From positions 1-58,745 of the forward strand of contig NZ_JANYME010000010.1 in NCBI RefSeq assembly GCF_026616895.1: DNA of 58,745 bases. Reading direction: 5' to 3'. Within the stretch, counting starts at the first letter, position 1. Each line of letters begins with the position of its first letter. A program made the translations under genes and the position numbers. This DNA is from Campylobacter sp. MG1. GTDB lineage: Bacteria; Campylobacterota; Campylobacteria; Campylobacterales; Campylobacteraceae. Positions 7,547-16,839 of this stretch are shown one piece after another. The notes beneath the pieces were generated by a model. The model worked only from the letters and a program-made list of their open reading frames with translations. It had not been told where the DNA came from and made no database searches.

Positions 7547-9766
7547 ATGAAAAAAGAGATTATATTTATATTTAGTTCATTTTTAATTTTTTATTTTTCT
7601 ATAGGATTATTTTTAAAGGAATCTACCGGATTTTTATTGCTTAGTTTTTATTTTGCTAAGTTTTTAAAATATATGATAGGTGATTTATCTTATTTATTTT
7701 TATTATTATTTTTAGCTAATTTTTTATATTTAAAAAATGATTTTAGATATGTTTATAAATTTTCAATCAATATGTTTTTAGTATGTTTTTTATTTGGTAT
7801 TTTATTAAGTTCAATTATAGATTTAGGTATTTTAAATTTATTAGGAATATTAAAGTTATTTTTTATAGTTTTAATACTTTGTGTTTTGTTATATTTAAAT
7901 TTTTCTTATATATGTAATATTAAGAATATCAAATTTAATAATAAAAATACTATTTTAAATAATGAAAAAAATATTAAATTTAATAAAAAAATTGATATAA
8001 AAGATGATGTTGTATACGAAACAAAAAAAACTATAAATATTGATAATGATAAGGAAATATTAAAAGATTTAGGTGATATACAATTTGTTAGAGTAAATAA
8101 TATTAATGATGTTGAAACAATAGAAAAGGAATTAGAGCCTTTATTTTTAGAAAAGGAAACTATAAATTATAATGTTGAAAATACAAATCAAGATGAAGAT
8201 ATAATAAATTTAAATGCTGAAATAGACAATAATGAAGAAAGCGTGATTATAGAAGAATTAGAGCATCAAAGTTTTGTCCCTAAGGCAGGTAAAAAAATTG
8301 AAATTTTAAGCGAACTTGAAGAAAACAAGGCAATTTTAAGCGAATTAGAGTTAGGAACTGTTGAAATTCCAAAAGATTTTGAATTACCTAATGTAGAATT
8401 ATTAGATATACCTGAAAATAAAGAGATTATAATTGATGAAGATGAATTAGATGAAAAGATTAATGAACTTTTAGCAAAACTAAAACATTTTAAAATAGAT
8501 GGAGATGTTGTTAAAACTTATTGGGGTCCGGTTGTTACTACATTTGAGTTTAAACCAGCAGCTGATGTTAAGCTTAGTAAAATTTCAAGTCTTTCAGATG
8601 ACTTAGCTATGGCACTTAAAGCTACAAGTATTAGAATCCAAGCACCAATTCCAGGAAAGGATGTAGTAGGAATTGAAATTCCAAATAAAACATCTCAAAC
8701 AATAAATATAAGAACTATGTTTGAAGATAATTTATTTATTAAAAGTAAAAGCAAGTTAACGATAGCATTAGGTAAAGATATAGTTGGTAATACATTTATT
8801 ACGGATTTAAAAAAGTTACCGCATTTACTAATAGCAGGAACCACAGGAAGTGGAAAGAGCGTTGGAATAAATGCTATGATTTTAAGTTTGCTATATAAAA
8901 ATACGCCAAGAACTTTAAGGTTGTTAATGATAGACCCTAAGATGCTTGAATTTTCAATGTATAATGAAATTCCACATTTATTAACCCCAGTTATAACAAG
9001 ACCAGAAAAAGCAACTATAGCTTTAAAAAATATGGTTTTAGAGATGGAAAGGCGTTATGAATTAATGTCAAATGTTCATACAAAAAATATAGATAATTTT
9101 AATGAAAAAGCACCTAAATTAGGATTAGAACCACTAGCTTATATTGTTATTATTATTGATGAGTTAGCTGATTTGATGATGACTGGTGGAAAAGAAGTTG
9201 AAGTTTATATAGCAAGACTTGCACAAATGGCAAGAGCAGCTGGAATTCATCTAATAGTAGCAACGCAACGCCCAAGTGTTGATGTAATTACAGGTTTAAT
9301 TAAAGCAAATTTACCAAGTCGCCTGAGCTATAAAGTTAGTACTCAAACTGATAGTAAGGTTATTTTAGACACTAAAGGTGCTGAGAGTTTGCTTGGGCGT
9401 GGTGATAGTTTATTTACACCCCCTGGAGTAAGTTCAATCGTAAGACTTCACGCACCATTTGCTAGTGAAGATGAAATTATTAAAGTAGTAGAACATTTAA
9501 AAAGCCAAGAAAAAGTATCTTATGATGAAAGTATTTTACAAGATAGTAGTATAACTAATACTTATGTGGTTGATAATAATGATGCTTTAGATGAAAAATT
9601 TGAAGAAGCAGTAAGAATTATGAGAGAGAGCAATAAAACAAGTATCTCATACATACAAAGGCAGCTGAATATAGGATATAACAGAGCAGCTAATATTATA
9701 GAGCAATGTGAAAAACAAGGGATTTTGAGTGAGCCAAATACAAAAGGAGTAAGAACATTATTATGA
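7547..9766 (+). CDS. ftsK: DNA translocase FtsK/SpoIIIE
   Basis: Septal DNA pump that clears chromosome dimers and directs recombination at dif. Residues 1-130 hold four hydrophobic segments (short membrane anchor). An acidic, low-complexity linker runs to about 290. The motor domain has Walker A GTTGSGKSVG near 432 and Walker B VIIIDELADLM near 540. The C-terminal 60 residues are the winged-helix gamma domain (SISYIQRQLNIGYNRAA) that reads orientation sequences on DNA. The length of 739 aa fits the short epsilonproteobacterial type. The start at 7547 is the first ATG of the frame; its ribosome site is weak. Confidence 0.95.
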   Translation: MKKEIIFIFSSFLIFYFSIGLFLKESTGFLLLSFYFAKFLKYMIGDLSYLFLLLFLANFLYLKNDFRYVYKFSINMFLVCFLFGILLSSIIDLGILNLLGILKLFFIVLILCVLLYLNFSYICNIKNIKFNNKNTILNNEKNIKFNKKIDIKDDVVYETKKTINIDNDKEILKDLGDIQFVRVNNINDVETIEKELEPLFLEKETINYNVENTNQDEDIINLNAEIDNNEESVIIEELEHQSFVPKAGKKIEILSELEENKAILSELELGTVEIPKDFELPNVELLDIPENKEIIIDEDELDEKINELLAKLKHFKIDGDVVKTYWGPVVTTFEFKPAADVKLSKISSLSDDLAMALKATSIRIQAPIPGKDVVGIEIPNKTSQTINIRTMFEDNLFIKSKSKLTIALGKDIVGNTFITDLKKLPHLLIAGTTGSGKSVGINAMILSLLYKNTPRTLRLLMIDPKMLEFSMYNEIPHLLTPVITRPEKATIALKNMVLEMERRYELMSNVHTKNIDNFNEKAPKLGLEPLAYIVIIIDELADLMMTGGKEVEVYIARLAQMARAAGIHLIVATQRPSVDVITGLIKANLPSRLSYKVSTQTDSKVILDTKGAESLLGRGDSLFTPPGVSSIVRLHAPFASEDEIIKVVEHLKSQEKVSYDESILQDSSITNTYVVDNNDALDEKFEEAVRIMRESNKTSISYIQRQLNIGYNRAANIIEQCEKQGILSEPNTKGVRTLL

Positions 9767-9787
9767 AATTTATTTTAAAGGAGAAAT

Positions 9788-11134
9788 ATGAGTAATTTTA
9801 CTAGAAAAGAATTTTTTGTTGTAGCTTTAATGCTATTTGCTATGTTTTTTGGTGCAGGTAACTTTATTTTGCCACCAATGTTAGGAAAGGAAGCTGGTGA
9901 AAATTTTTATGTAGCTATTTTATTTTTTTGTGCTACTGGCGTTGTTTTACCGGTTTTAGGAGTTGCAGCAGTTGCTAGAGCTGGAACATTAAAAGATTTA
10001 TCAAGCAGGGTATCGCCATTATTTGCTTTAATTTTTGTCGCAGCGATTTATATATCAATAGGACCAGCACTTGCAATCCCTAGAGCAAGTAATATGCCTT
10101 ATGAGATTATGATTGCACCTTATGTAGAAAATTTAGATTTTAAATTTGGCGTAATTGATGGAAAATTGTTTATTTATAGTTGTATTTATTTTGCATTAAA
10201 TTATTATGTTTGTATAAACCCTAGTAAGGTTTTAAATACATTAGGAAGATATTTAACACCTATTTTATTAACTTTAATTGCAGTATTTTTTATCACAGCT
10301 TTATTTGTTACAGATGTAAACATAGCAAGTGCTAGTGAAAGATATACAAAACATGCAGTTGCAACCGCATTCGTAGAAGGCTATCAAACAATGGATGCTT
10401 TAGCGGCTTTAGTTTTTGGTATTAGTGTTGTTGCAGCACTTAAAACTTATGGAATTAATGATGAAAAGAAATTATCAGTAATTACTGTTAAGGCTGGATT
10501 ATTTGCTGGTGTTATTTTAATGATTGTTTATATTTTATTAGGTTATTTAGGTTATATCTACGGAAATACATTTTCAGCTGAAAATGGTGCTGTTTTGTTA
10601 TCTAGTATTAGTAATGATTTATTCGGACATTTTGGAAGGATTATTTTAGGATTTACTGCATTACTTGCTTGTATTACGACTACAATAGGACTAATAAATT
10701 CAACAAGTGTGTATTTTTCAAGTGTTACTAAAATTAAATATAAAACTTGGGTAATATTATGGGTTGTAATTAGTTTAATTATTGCAAATTATGGCTTAAC
10801 TCAAATTCTTAAATTTAGTGTCCCAGTTTTAATTGCAATATATCCAATAGCTATTGTTTTAATTATTTTATCTTTAATTAATAATCTAATTGATAGTAGC
10901 AAAATTGTTTATTGTGCTACAGTTTATACAGCAGCTCTTATAGGAATTTTAAACGCACTTGATTTATCAGGTTTTACAATTGGTGAAACAAAGATTTTAG
11001 ATTTAATTGGAGTTAGTCCTATTTTATTAAAACTACCTTTCTATGATGCAATGTTAGGCTGGGTTGTGCCTGTTATAGTTATGTTTGCAATATCATTTAT
11101 AATTTATTCTATAAAGAAGAAAGATAATTATTAA
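9788..11134 (+). CDS. brnQ: Branched-chain amino acid transport system carrier BrnQ (LIVCS family)
   Basis: Cation-coupled uptake of Leu, Ile and Val through the inner membrane. The protein is 448 aa with about 12 hydrophobic segments. It starts with the family pattern MFFGAGNFILPPMLG (about residues 18-33) and continues with a Pro-Arg-Ala segment (AIPRAS) and the FVEGYQTMDALAALVFG segment typical of LIVCS carriers. A strong AAAGGAG lies six bases upstream of the ATG. The gene stands 21 bases behind ftsK. Genes for branched-chain amino acid export (azlCD) and leucine synthesis (leuD, leuB) occur elsewhere in the window. Confidence 0.93.
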   Translation: MSNFTRKEFFVVALMLFAMFFGAGNFILPPMLGKEAGENFYVAILFFCATGVVLPVLGVAAVARAGTLKDLSSRVSPLFALIFVAAIYISIGPALAIPRASNMPYEIMIAPYVENLDFKFGVIDGKLFIYSCIYFALNYYVCINPSKVLNTLGRYLTPILLTLIAVFFITALFVTDVNIASASERYTKHAVATAFVEGYQTMDALAALVFGISVVAALKTYGINDEKKLSVITVKAGLFAGVILMIVYILLGYLGYIYGNTFSAENGAVLLSSISNDLFGHFGRIILGFTALLACITTTIGLINSTSVYFSSVTKIKYKTWVILWVVISLIIANYGLTQILKFSVPVLIAIYPIAIVLIILSLINNLIDSSKIVYCATVYTAALIGILNALDLSGFTIGETKILDLIGVSPILLKLPFYDAMLGWVVPVIVMFAISFIIYSIKKKDNY

Positions 11135-11179
11135 TAAATTTATAATTATTTTTTACTTTTATTTAATATTTGTTTATAT

Positions 11180-11208
11180 AATTTCTCCTTTCAATATAAG
11201 GAGAAATT
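11180..11208 (+). promoter_or_regulatory. RNA hairpin that buries the ribosome binding site of the VWA-OmpA lipoprotein gene
   Basis: A perfect 11-bp inverted repeat, AATTTCTCCTT and AAGGAGAAATT, with a 7-base loop (TCAATAT). The right arm contains the full AAGGAG ribosome site and ends at the base before the ATG at 11209. In RNA the left arm would pair with the ribosome site and block it. No T-run follows, so it is not a typical terminator. It may be a thermosensor or a site for regulated opening. Confidence 0.6.
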
Positions 11209-12450
11209 ATGAAAACTAAAATTAAATTATGTTTTTTATCAACATTATTAGTTGGTCTTAGTGCTTGTAGCCAAAATTATGGTAGTTATAATTTTACACA
11301 AAATGATGTGGCAAGACAGCTTTTAGTTGACCCAAAAATAATAGAAAAACCTATTCAAAATAGCAATAATAATTCTTTAAATTCTAATTATCAACAAAAT
11401 AATTATACTGTACCTAATACTTACGATGCACCTAATAATACGCCAAATAACGCTAAATTAAGACAACAGCAAGGACAAAATCAGCAAGATGACGGATTAG
11501 ACGATAATGACATGCAAAACGATAACTTCACACAAAAAAGTTATTCTACACAAAGTAAATTTCAAAAAACTTTATTTTTGTTAGATGCATCTGGCAGTAT
11601 GGATCTTATTGACTATGGCAATAATAACAATACAAGAATTGATTCAGCAAAAGAAGTTATAAGAGATATTATTAGTAATTTATCGGCTGATAAAACAAGT
11701 GCATCTTTAATTAAATTTGGCAATTCTTGTCAAACTAGTGTTGTAAATGATTTTACAACTGATAAAAACAAACTTATAAATTCACTAAATTCAATAAGAG
11801 CTAGTGGTTCAACTCCTTTAGCGAAGGCTATTTTAGAAGCTTCAAATATAGTTGCAAATGATGATACAAATATTAATGTGATTTTATTAAGTGATGGTGA
11901 AGAAACTTGTAATGGCAATCCTTTAGAAGCAGTCAAAACATTTGTAAGGGATAATCCTAATTCTACAATTAGCATTTATATAGTTGGTTATTCTGTTGAT
12001 GAAAGTACTAAAAGACAATTAGAGCAATTAGTTGTAGGCAATGGAAAATATTATGATGTAAAAAATCAAAGTGAATTAATTAAAGCCTTAGAAAAAATTA
12101 CAAATGAGCTAAATATTTCTAATAATTATCAATATAGCATACAATTTGATAATAATAGCATAGTTATTAAACCAGAGTTTAAAGACAGTATAGAAGATTT
12201 TGCTGACTATGTTATAAGTAATGATTTAAAGGCGATTATAAGAGGTCATGCTGATAGTGTTGGTTCTAGTGCTATAAATAAACAAATATCAAAACAAAGA
12301 GCTTATGAGGTAAAAAAAGAATTAATAAAGCTAGGTGTAGATAATAATAATATAAAAGTTGAAAGTTATTCTGATACAAAACCTATCGATACAAACAATA
12401 CTGAAGATGGTAGATATCGTAATCGTAGGGTTGAATTAATAGCACAATGA
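11209..12450 (+). CDS. Lipoprotein with von Willebrand A domain fused to an OmpA peptidoglycan-binding domain
   Basis: 413 residues. A lipoprotein signal ends at the lipobox LSAC (Cys20). An Asn/Gln-rich linker (about 50-115) follows. The VWA domain (about 118-300) has a complete MIDAS: DASGS at 126-130, Thr in GSTPLAKA near 202, and Asp in LLSDGEE near 229. The OmpA-like domain (about 305-413) has RGHADSVGS, SKQRAYEVKKEL and the final RNRRVEL. The protein is likely anchored in the outer or inner membrane, binds peptidoglycan and holds a metal-dependent ligand site in the periplasm. The exact partner is not known. Translation is probably controlled by the hairpin at 11180-11208. Confidence 0.85.
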   Translation: MKTKIKLCFLSTLLVGLSACSQNYGSYNFTQNDVARQLLVDPKIIEKPIQNSNNNSLNSNYQQNNYTVPNTYDAPNNTPNNAKLRQQQGQNQQDDGLDDNDMQNDNFTQKSYSTQSKFQKTLFLLDASGSMDLIDYGNNNNTRIDSAKEVIRDIISNLSADKTSASLIKFGNSCQTSVVNDFTTDKNKLINSLNSIRASGSTPLAKAILEASNIVANDDTNINVILLSDGEETCNGNPLEAVKTFVRDNPNSTISIYIVGYSVDESTKRQLEQLVVGNGKYYDVKNQSELIKALEKITNELNISNNYQYSIQFDNNSIVIKPEFKDSIEDFADYVISNDLKAIIRGHADSVGSSAINKQISKQRAYEVKKELIKLGVDNNNIKVESYSDTKPIDTNNTEDGRYRNRRVELIAQ

Positions 12451-12497
12451 TTATTTAATTTATAAATTTAAATTAACTTATTTTATAAAACTACTAC

Positions 12498-12533
12498 TTA
12501 ATCCTTTTTTGTAATAATATGAAAAAGGATTAA
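12498..12533 (+). promoter_or_regulatory. RNA hairpin that buries the ribosome binding site of the deaminase gene
   Basis: A perfect 12-bp inverted repeat, TTAATCCTTTTT and AAAAAGGATTAA, with a 12-base loop. The right arm holds the AAAAAGGA ribosome site and ends one base before the ATG at 12535. The right arm is not followed by T residues, so a terminator for the upstream gene is less likely than translational control. Confidence 0.55.
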
Positions 12534-12534
12534 A

Positions 12535-13716
12535 ATGATTAATATTATTAAAGTTAAAGCCATTTTAGATTTTAGTAAAAAAGATTATATTTTATATAAT
12601 AAAGTCATAGTTTTTGATGATAAAATCATAGGAATAATGGATTTTGATGAAGCTATTAAAATTTATAAAAATGCTAATATTTTAGACTATGGTAATTATA
12701 TTTTAAGTCCGGTTTTTTGTAATATTCATTCGCATTTAGAATTTTGTACTTCAAGACTTGATTATGGTAATTTTACTTTATGGCTTGAGAGTATTATTAA
12801 AAATCGTGAGAATATAAATAAAGAAATATTAGAAAAAGAAATTGATAAAAATATAAATATTATGTTACATAGTGGGGTTGGATACTTAGGTGAGATATCG
12901 AGTTTTGGAGGAGAGCTTGAAATTCTTTCAAAAAGTAAGATCAAAAGCATAATATTTCATGAAATTTTAGGTGCTAATAAAAGTGTGGCACAAAAAAATA
13001 TAGACTTTTTTTGTGATAGGTTTAATCGTTATTCAAATTTAAAAAATAATATATCATTACATAGCCCATATTCTATATGTGATGAGGTTTATGATTTTGC
13101 TATAAATTATGCCAAAAACAATGATTTATTAATATCAACTCATTTTATGGAAAGTATTGATGAAAAAAATTATTTAAATGGTAAAAAAAATAAATTTAGC
13201 AATTATTTAAAAAGCTTTAACCCTAGTAGGTTGACTAGAAATTTTTTAAGAGATTTTTATGATTTAAAAGCTATTTTTACACATTGTAATTATGTAGATG
13301 ATTTTAGTATTTTTAATAATAATCATATTATTACTACATGTGCTAGGTCAAATCGTTATTTAGGTTCTAAAAAAATAAATTTAAAAAATGTTTTGAAAAA
13401 CAATATTAAATTATCATTAGGAACAGATGGGCTTAGCTCTAATGATAGTCTTAATTTTTTTGATGAATTAAGGGCTAATATTATTTTACATAATGAGTTT
13501 GATTTAGAAAAAATAGCTTATATTTTATTTAAAACAGCTACATATGATAATGCACATTTATTTTTAAATGGATTTAATCCGTTAGAATATGGAGCCTGTG
13601 CTGATTTTATGTTATTAGATGATTTTGGATATGATAAAAGTCAGATTTTAATACAGACAATTTTAAGAAACAAGGAAGTAAAACAAATGTTTTTAGATGG
13701 AAAGGAAATTTTATGA
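12535..13716 (+). CDS. mqnF: Amidohydrolase, probable aminodeoxyfutalosine deaminase of the menaquinone pathway
   Basis: 393 residues of the metal-dependent amidohydrolase (ATZ/TRZ) superfamily. Metal ligands are visible in order: IHSHLEF near 63-69, THFMES near 200, THCNY near 243, and GTDGLSSND near 300. Second-shell HSPYSICDE is also present. In Campylobacter and Helicobacter this family deaminates aminodeoxyfutalosine in the futalosine route to menaquinone; a general guanine or chlorohydrolase-like role cannot be excluded from sequence alone. The gene overlaps mnmA by four bases (ATGA). Its ribosome site lies inside a 12-bp hairpin. Confidence 0.75.
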   Translation: MINIIKVKAILDFSKKDYILYNKVIVFDDKIIGIMDFDEAIKIYKNANILDYGNYILSPVFCNIHSHLEFCTSRLDYGNFTLWLESIIKNRENINKEILEKEIDKNINIMLHSGVGYLGEISSFGGELEILSKSKIKSIIFHEILGANKSVAQKNIDFFCDRFNRYSNLKNNISLHSPYSICDEVYDFAINYAKNNDLLISTHFMESIDEKNYLNGKKNKFSNYLKSFNPSRLTRNFLRDFYDLKAIFTHCNYVDDFSIFNNNHIITTCARSNRYLGSKKINLKNVLKNNIKLSLGTDGLSSNDSLNFFDELRANIILHNEFDLEKIAYILFKTATYDNAHLFLNGFNPLEYGACADFMLLDDFGYDKSQILIQTILRNKEVKQMFLDGKEIL

Positions 13717-14717
13717 AAATAGTTTTAGCAATGAGTGGTGGAGTTGATAGTTCATATACTGCGTTAAAACTAAAAGAGCAAGGACACGAAGTTTATGGGA
13801 TTTATATGAAACTTCATAATAAGGCAAATTATCACGAAAAAAATATTGAAAATGTTAGAAAAGTCAGTGAATTTTTAGGTATTGATTATGAAGTTTTAAA
13901 TTTAGAAGAGCGTTTTAATGAATTTGTTTTTACACCATTTTTAAATATTTATAAAGATGGAAAAACCCCAAATCCATGTGCGTTATGCAATCGTTTTATA
14001 AAATTAGGGGCATTATTAGATTTAGCTAAGAGTAAAAATGCTATTTTAGCTACTGGACATTATGCACAAATTGTAAATAATATGCTAAAAAAGGCTGTAG
14101 ATTTAAGTAAAGACCAAACATATTTTTTAGCTAATGTTGATAAAGACAGTCTAAAAGATGTTATGTTTTTCTTGGGGGATAAATTTAAAAAAGACATAAA
14201 AGAAAACGCATTAAAAATACCAATTTTAAAATCAATTAGTGAGCAAAAAGAAAGTAGTGAGATTTGTTTTGTTAGTAATACATACACTGATGTTTTAAGA
14301 GAACATATTAATGTTGATAATAAAGGGCTAGTAAAAAATACTAAAGGAGAAATTGTAGGAGAGCATGATGGATATATGCATTATACCATCGGTAAAAGGA
14401 GAGGCTTTAGTGTAAAAGGTGCATTAACACCACATTATGTTATAAAGATAAATCCAAATGAAAATGAAATAATTGTAGGTAGTAAGGATGAGCTTTATGT
14501 AAATGAGTTTGAATTAGCAAATTTAAATTCATTTTGCGATTTTGATAATATAAAATGTAAAGTAAAAATTCGCTACAATACCACCGAAGTATCTTGTACC
14601 TTAAATGCATTTAATAAAAAGGTAATTTTAGATGAAAGCGTTTTTGCATTAGCAAGTGGACAATTAGCAGTTTTTTATAAAGATGATTTTGTTGTAGCGA
14701 GTGGTTTTATAAAATAG
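13713..14717 (+). CDS. mnmA: tRNA-specific 2-thiouridylase MnmA
   Basis: Puts sulfur on C2 of the wobble uridine in tRNA for Lys, Glu and Gln. The PP-loop SGGVDSS is at residues 8-14. The catalytic cysteine lies in NPCALCNRF near 88-92 and the second, persulfide cysteine in SSEICFV near 185. GKRRGF and the C-terminal beta-barrel follow. The length of 334 aa is a little short but typical of this group. It overlaps the deaminase gene and is directly followed by ppk. Confidence 0.95.
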   Translation: MKIVLAMSGGVDSSYTALKLKEQGHEVYGIYMKLHNKANYHEKNIENVRKVSEFLGIDYEVLNLEERFNEFVFTPFLNIYKDGKTPNPCALCNRFIKLGALLDLAKSKNAILATGHYAQIVNNMLKKAVDLSKDQTYFLANVDKDSLKDVMFFLGDKFKKDIKENALKIPILKSISEQKESSEICFVSNTYTDVLREHINVDNKGLVKNTKGEIVGEHDGYMHYTIGKRRGFSVKGALTPHYVIKINPNENEIIVGSKDELYVNEFELANLNSFCDFDNIKCKVKIRYNTTEVSCTLNAFNKKVILDESVFALASGQLAVFYKDDFVVASGFIK

Positions 14718-14729
14718 GTGGAGATTAAA

Positions 14730-16808
14730 ATGAGAAGGGATTTGCTTTTTAATAGGGAACTTTCTTGGCTTAAATTTAATACAAGGGTATTAAATCAATG
14801 TAGTAAAAATATACCATTGTTAGAAAAATTAAGATTTGTTGTAATTTATTGTACAAATTTAGATGAGTTTTATATGATTAGAGTTGCAGGGTTAAAGCAA
14901 CTTTTTGCAGCTGGTGTTGTCCCAGCTAATGAAATATCACCACTAGAGCAGTTAAATGCTATTCGTGAGTATTTACATCATGAAAAAGAAACATTGGAAA
15001 ATTATTATTTTTCTATAATGAAAGAATTAGAAAATGCTAAAGTGTATTTAAAAAATTATAATGAATTAACTAGAAATCAAAGGGGCAAGGCAAAGGAATA
15101 TTTTTTTAGTACCATAGTTCCTGTGATTGTTCCTATAGCAGTAGATTCTACACACCCTTTTCCACCTCTTAATAATCTTTCATTTTCATTAGTTTTAAAA
15201 CTTAGTAGCGATACTGATAAACATCATAAATTTGCAATGATTAGAATCCCTAGAGTTTTACCTAGATTTTATGAGGCAGATACAGGGCTTTTTGTCCCTA
15301 TTGAAAGTATTGTAAAAGAACACATTGAAGAAATATTCCCAGGTTATAAGCTTGAACAAAGTGCTGCTTTTAGGGTAACTAGAAATGCTGATATTGTCAT
15401 AGAGGAAGAAGAAGCAGATGATTTTATGATGTTACTTGAACAAGGTTTAAAATTAAGAAGAAAAGGTGCTTATGTTAGGATTCAAATAGAGCAGGGTGCA
15501 AGTGATGAATTAAAAAATTTTTTAAGCTCACATCTTAAAGTATTTAATAAGGATATTTATGAATACAGGACTCCATTAGCACTCAGCTCAATGCTTCAAA
15601 TTGTAAATAATAAAGAATTAAGTCATTTGTGTCATATATCTTATATACCTAAAATTTTGCCACCATTTGATGAAAATATGAGTATTTTTGATGTAATAGA
15701 AAAACAAGATGTTTTATGTTATCAGCCTTATGAAAGTTTTGACCCTGTAGCATCATTTATTAAAGATGCTAGTAAGGACCCTCGTACAATATCAATTAGA
15801 ATGACGCTTTATAGGGTTGAAAAAAATTCACAAATTATTAGAGCCTTAATGGATGCTGCAAATGATGGCAAACAAGTTACTGTTATGGTTGAACTTAAAG
15901 CTCGTTTTGATGAAGAAAATAACCTTTATTGGGCTAAGGAATTAGAAAATGCTGGAGCTCATGTAGTTTATGGAATAGCAGGTTTTAAAGTTCATGCAAA
16001 AATTGCTCAAGTTATAAGACAAATGGATGATGGTAGTCTTAAATTTTATGCGCATTTAGGGACAGGAAATTATAATGGTAATACTGCTAAAGTATATACA
16101 GATGTTAGTTTTTTTACATCAAATTTTGATATAGCAAATACTGATATTACAGCATTTTTTACGATTTTAACTGGGTATTGTAAAAACAAGCAATTAAGAG
16201 TTTTATCTATGAGTCCTTTTCAGATAAAAGAAAAGGTTTTAAGAATGATAAAAACTGAAAGTTTAGCTGGAAAAAACGGTGAGATAATTATGAAAATGAA
16301 CTCTTTGGTAGATGATGATATTATCAAAGCACTTTATGAAGCATCTAATAAAGGAGTTAATATAAAATTAATTGTTCGTGGAATTTGTTGTCTTATACCA
16401 AAAATGAAAGGTCATAGTGAAAATATTAGAGTAATTAGTATCGTTGGAAAATATCTTGAACATGCTAGAATTTTCTATTTTAAACATGCTACACCTCAAT
16501 ATTATATAAGTAGTGCTGATATGATGCCAAGAAATTTAGAGCGTCGTTTAGAAATAATGACCCCTATTTTAAATGAAAGTTTACATGCAAAACTTGCTGA
16601 AATTTTAAGGTTGCAATTAAGTGATAATCAGTTAGCTTACGAATTAGATGAAAATGGAATTTATAAAAGAGTAGAAAATAATGAAAATCCTATAGATTCT
16701 CAAGCTATTTTAGAAAGTTATATAAGCGGTATTTATAAAAGCTTTAAAAAGGGACGAGATAAAGAAAAAGCAAATCAACTAGCTCAGAAATTTTTTAGAG
16801 AAAATTAA
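14730..16808 (+). CDS. ppk: Polyphosphate kinase 1
   Basis: Makes polyphosphate reversibly from ATP. I place the start at ATG 14730, seven bases behind GGTGGAG, giving 692 aa beginning [14 protein letters not shown]; a GTG at 14718 touches the mnmA stop and is less likely. The conserved start [14 protein letters not shown] is present. The autophosphorylated His lies in [10 protein letters not shown] (near residue 422) and the second His in LEHARIFYF (near 577). The two PLD-like catalytic domains are complete. It forms a unit with mnmA and ends at a hairpin shared with the convergent Sel1 gene. Confidence 0.95.
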   Translation: MRRDLLFNRELSWLKFNTRVLNQCSKNIPLLEKLRFVVIYCTNLDEFYMIRVAGLKQLFAAGVVPANEISPLEQLNAIREYLHHEKETLENYYFSIMKELENAKVYLKNYNELTRNQRGKAKEYFFSTIVPVIVPIAVDSTHPFPPLNNLSFSLVLKLSSDTDKHHKFAMIRIPRVLPRFYEADTGLFVPIESIVKEHIEEIFPGYKLEQSAAFRVTRNADIVIEEEEADDFMMLLEQGLKLRRKGAYVRIQIEQGASDELKNFLSSHLKVFNKDIYEYRTPLALSSMLQIVNNKELSHLCHISYIPKILPPFDENMSIFDVIEKQDVLCYQPYESFDPVASFIKDASKDPRTISIRMTLYRVEKNSQIIRALMDAANDGKQVTVMVELKARFDEENNLYWAKELENAGAHVVYGIAGFKVHAKIAQVIRQMDDGSLKFYAHLGTGNYNGNTAKVYTDVSFFTSNFDIANTDITAFFTILTGYCKNKQLRVLSMSPFQIKEKVLRMIKTESLAGKNGEIIMKMNSLVDDDIIKALYEASNKGVNIKLIVRGICCLIPKMKGHSENIRVISIVGKYLEHARIFYFKHATPQYYISSADMMPRNLERRLEIMTPILNESLHAKLAEILRLQLSDNQLAYELDENGIYKRVENNENPIDSQAILESYISGIYKSFKKGRDKEKANQLAQKFFREN

Positions 16809-16812
16809 ATTT

Positions 16813-16835
16813 TTAGATAGGAAATTCCTATCTAA
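16813..16835 (+). terminator. Bidirectional hairpin between ppk and the Sel1 gene
   Basis: A near-perfect inverted repeat TTAGATAGG / CCTATCTAA with loop AAATT lies between the two convergent stop codons. T-rich sequence lies on both sides, so it can serve both genes. Confidence 0.7.
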
Positions 16836-16839
16836 TGTA

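Noticed and set aside
12498-12533. Hairpin read as terminator of the VWA-OmpA gene
   Set aside because: No T-run follows the right arm on the plus strand, and the arm covers the next ribosome site exactly; translational control fits better, though a weak terminator is not excluded.
14718-14729. GTG start for ppk
   Set aside because: The GGTGGAG ribosome site overlaps it and serves the ATG at 14730.
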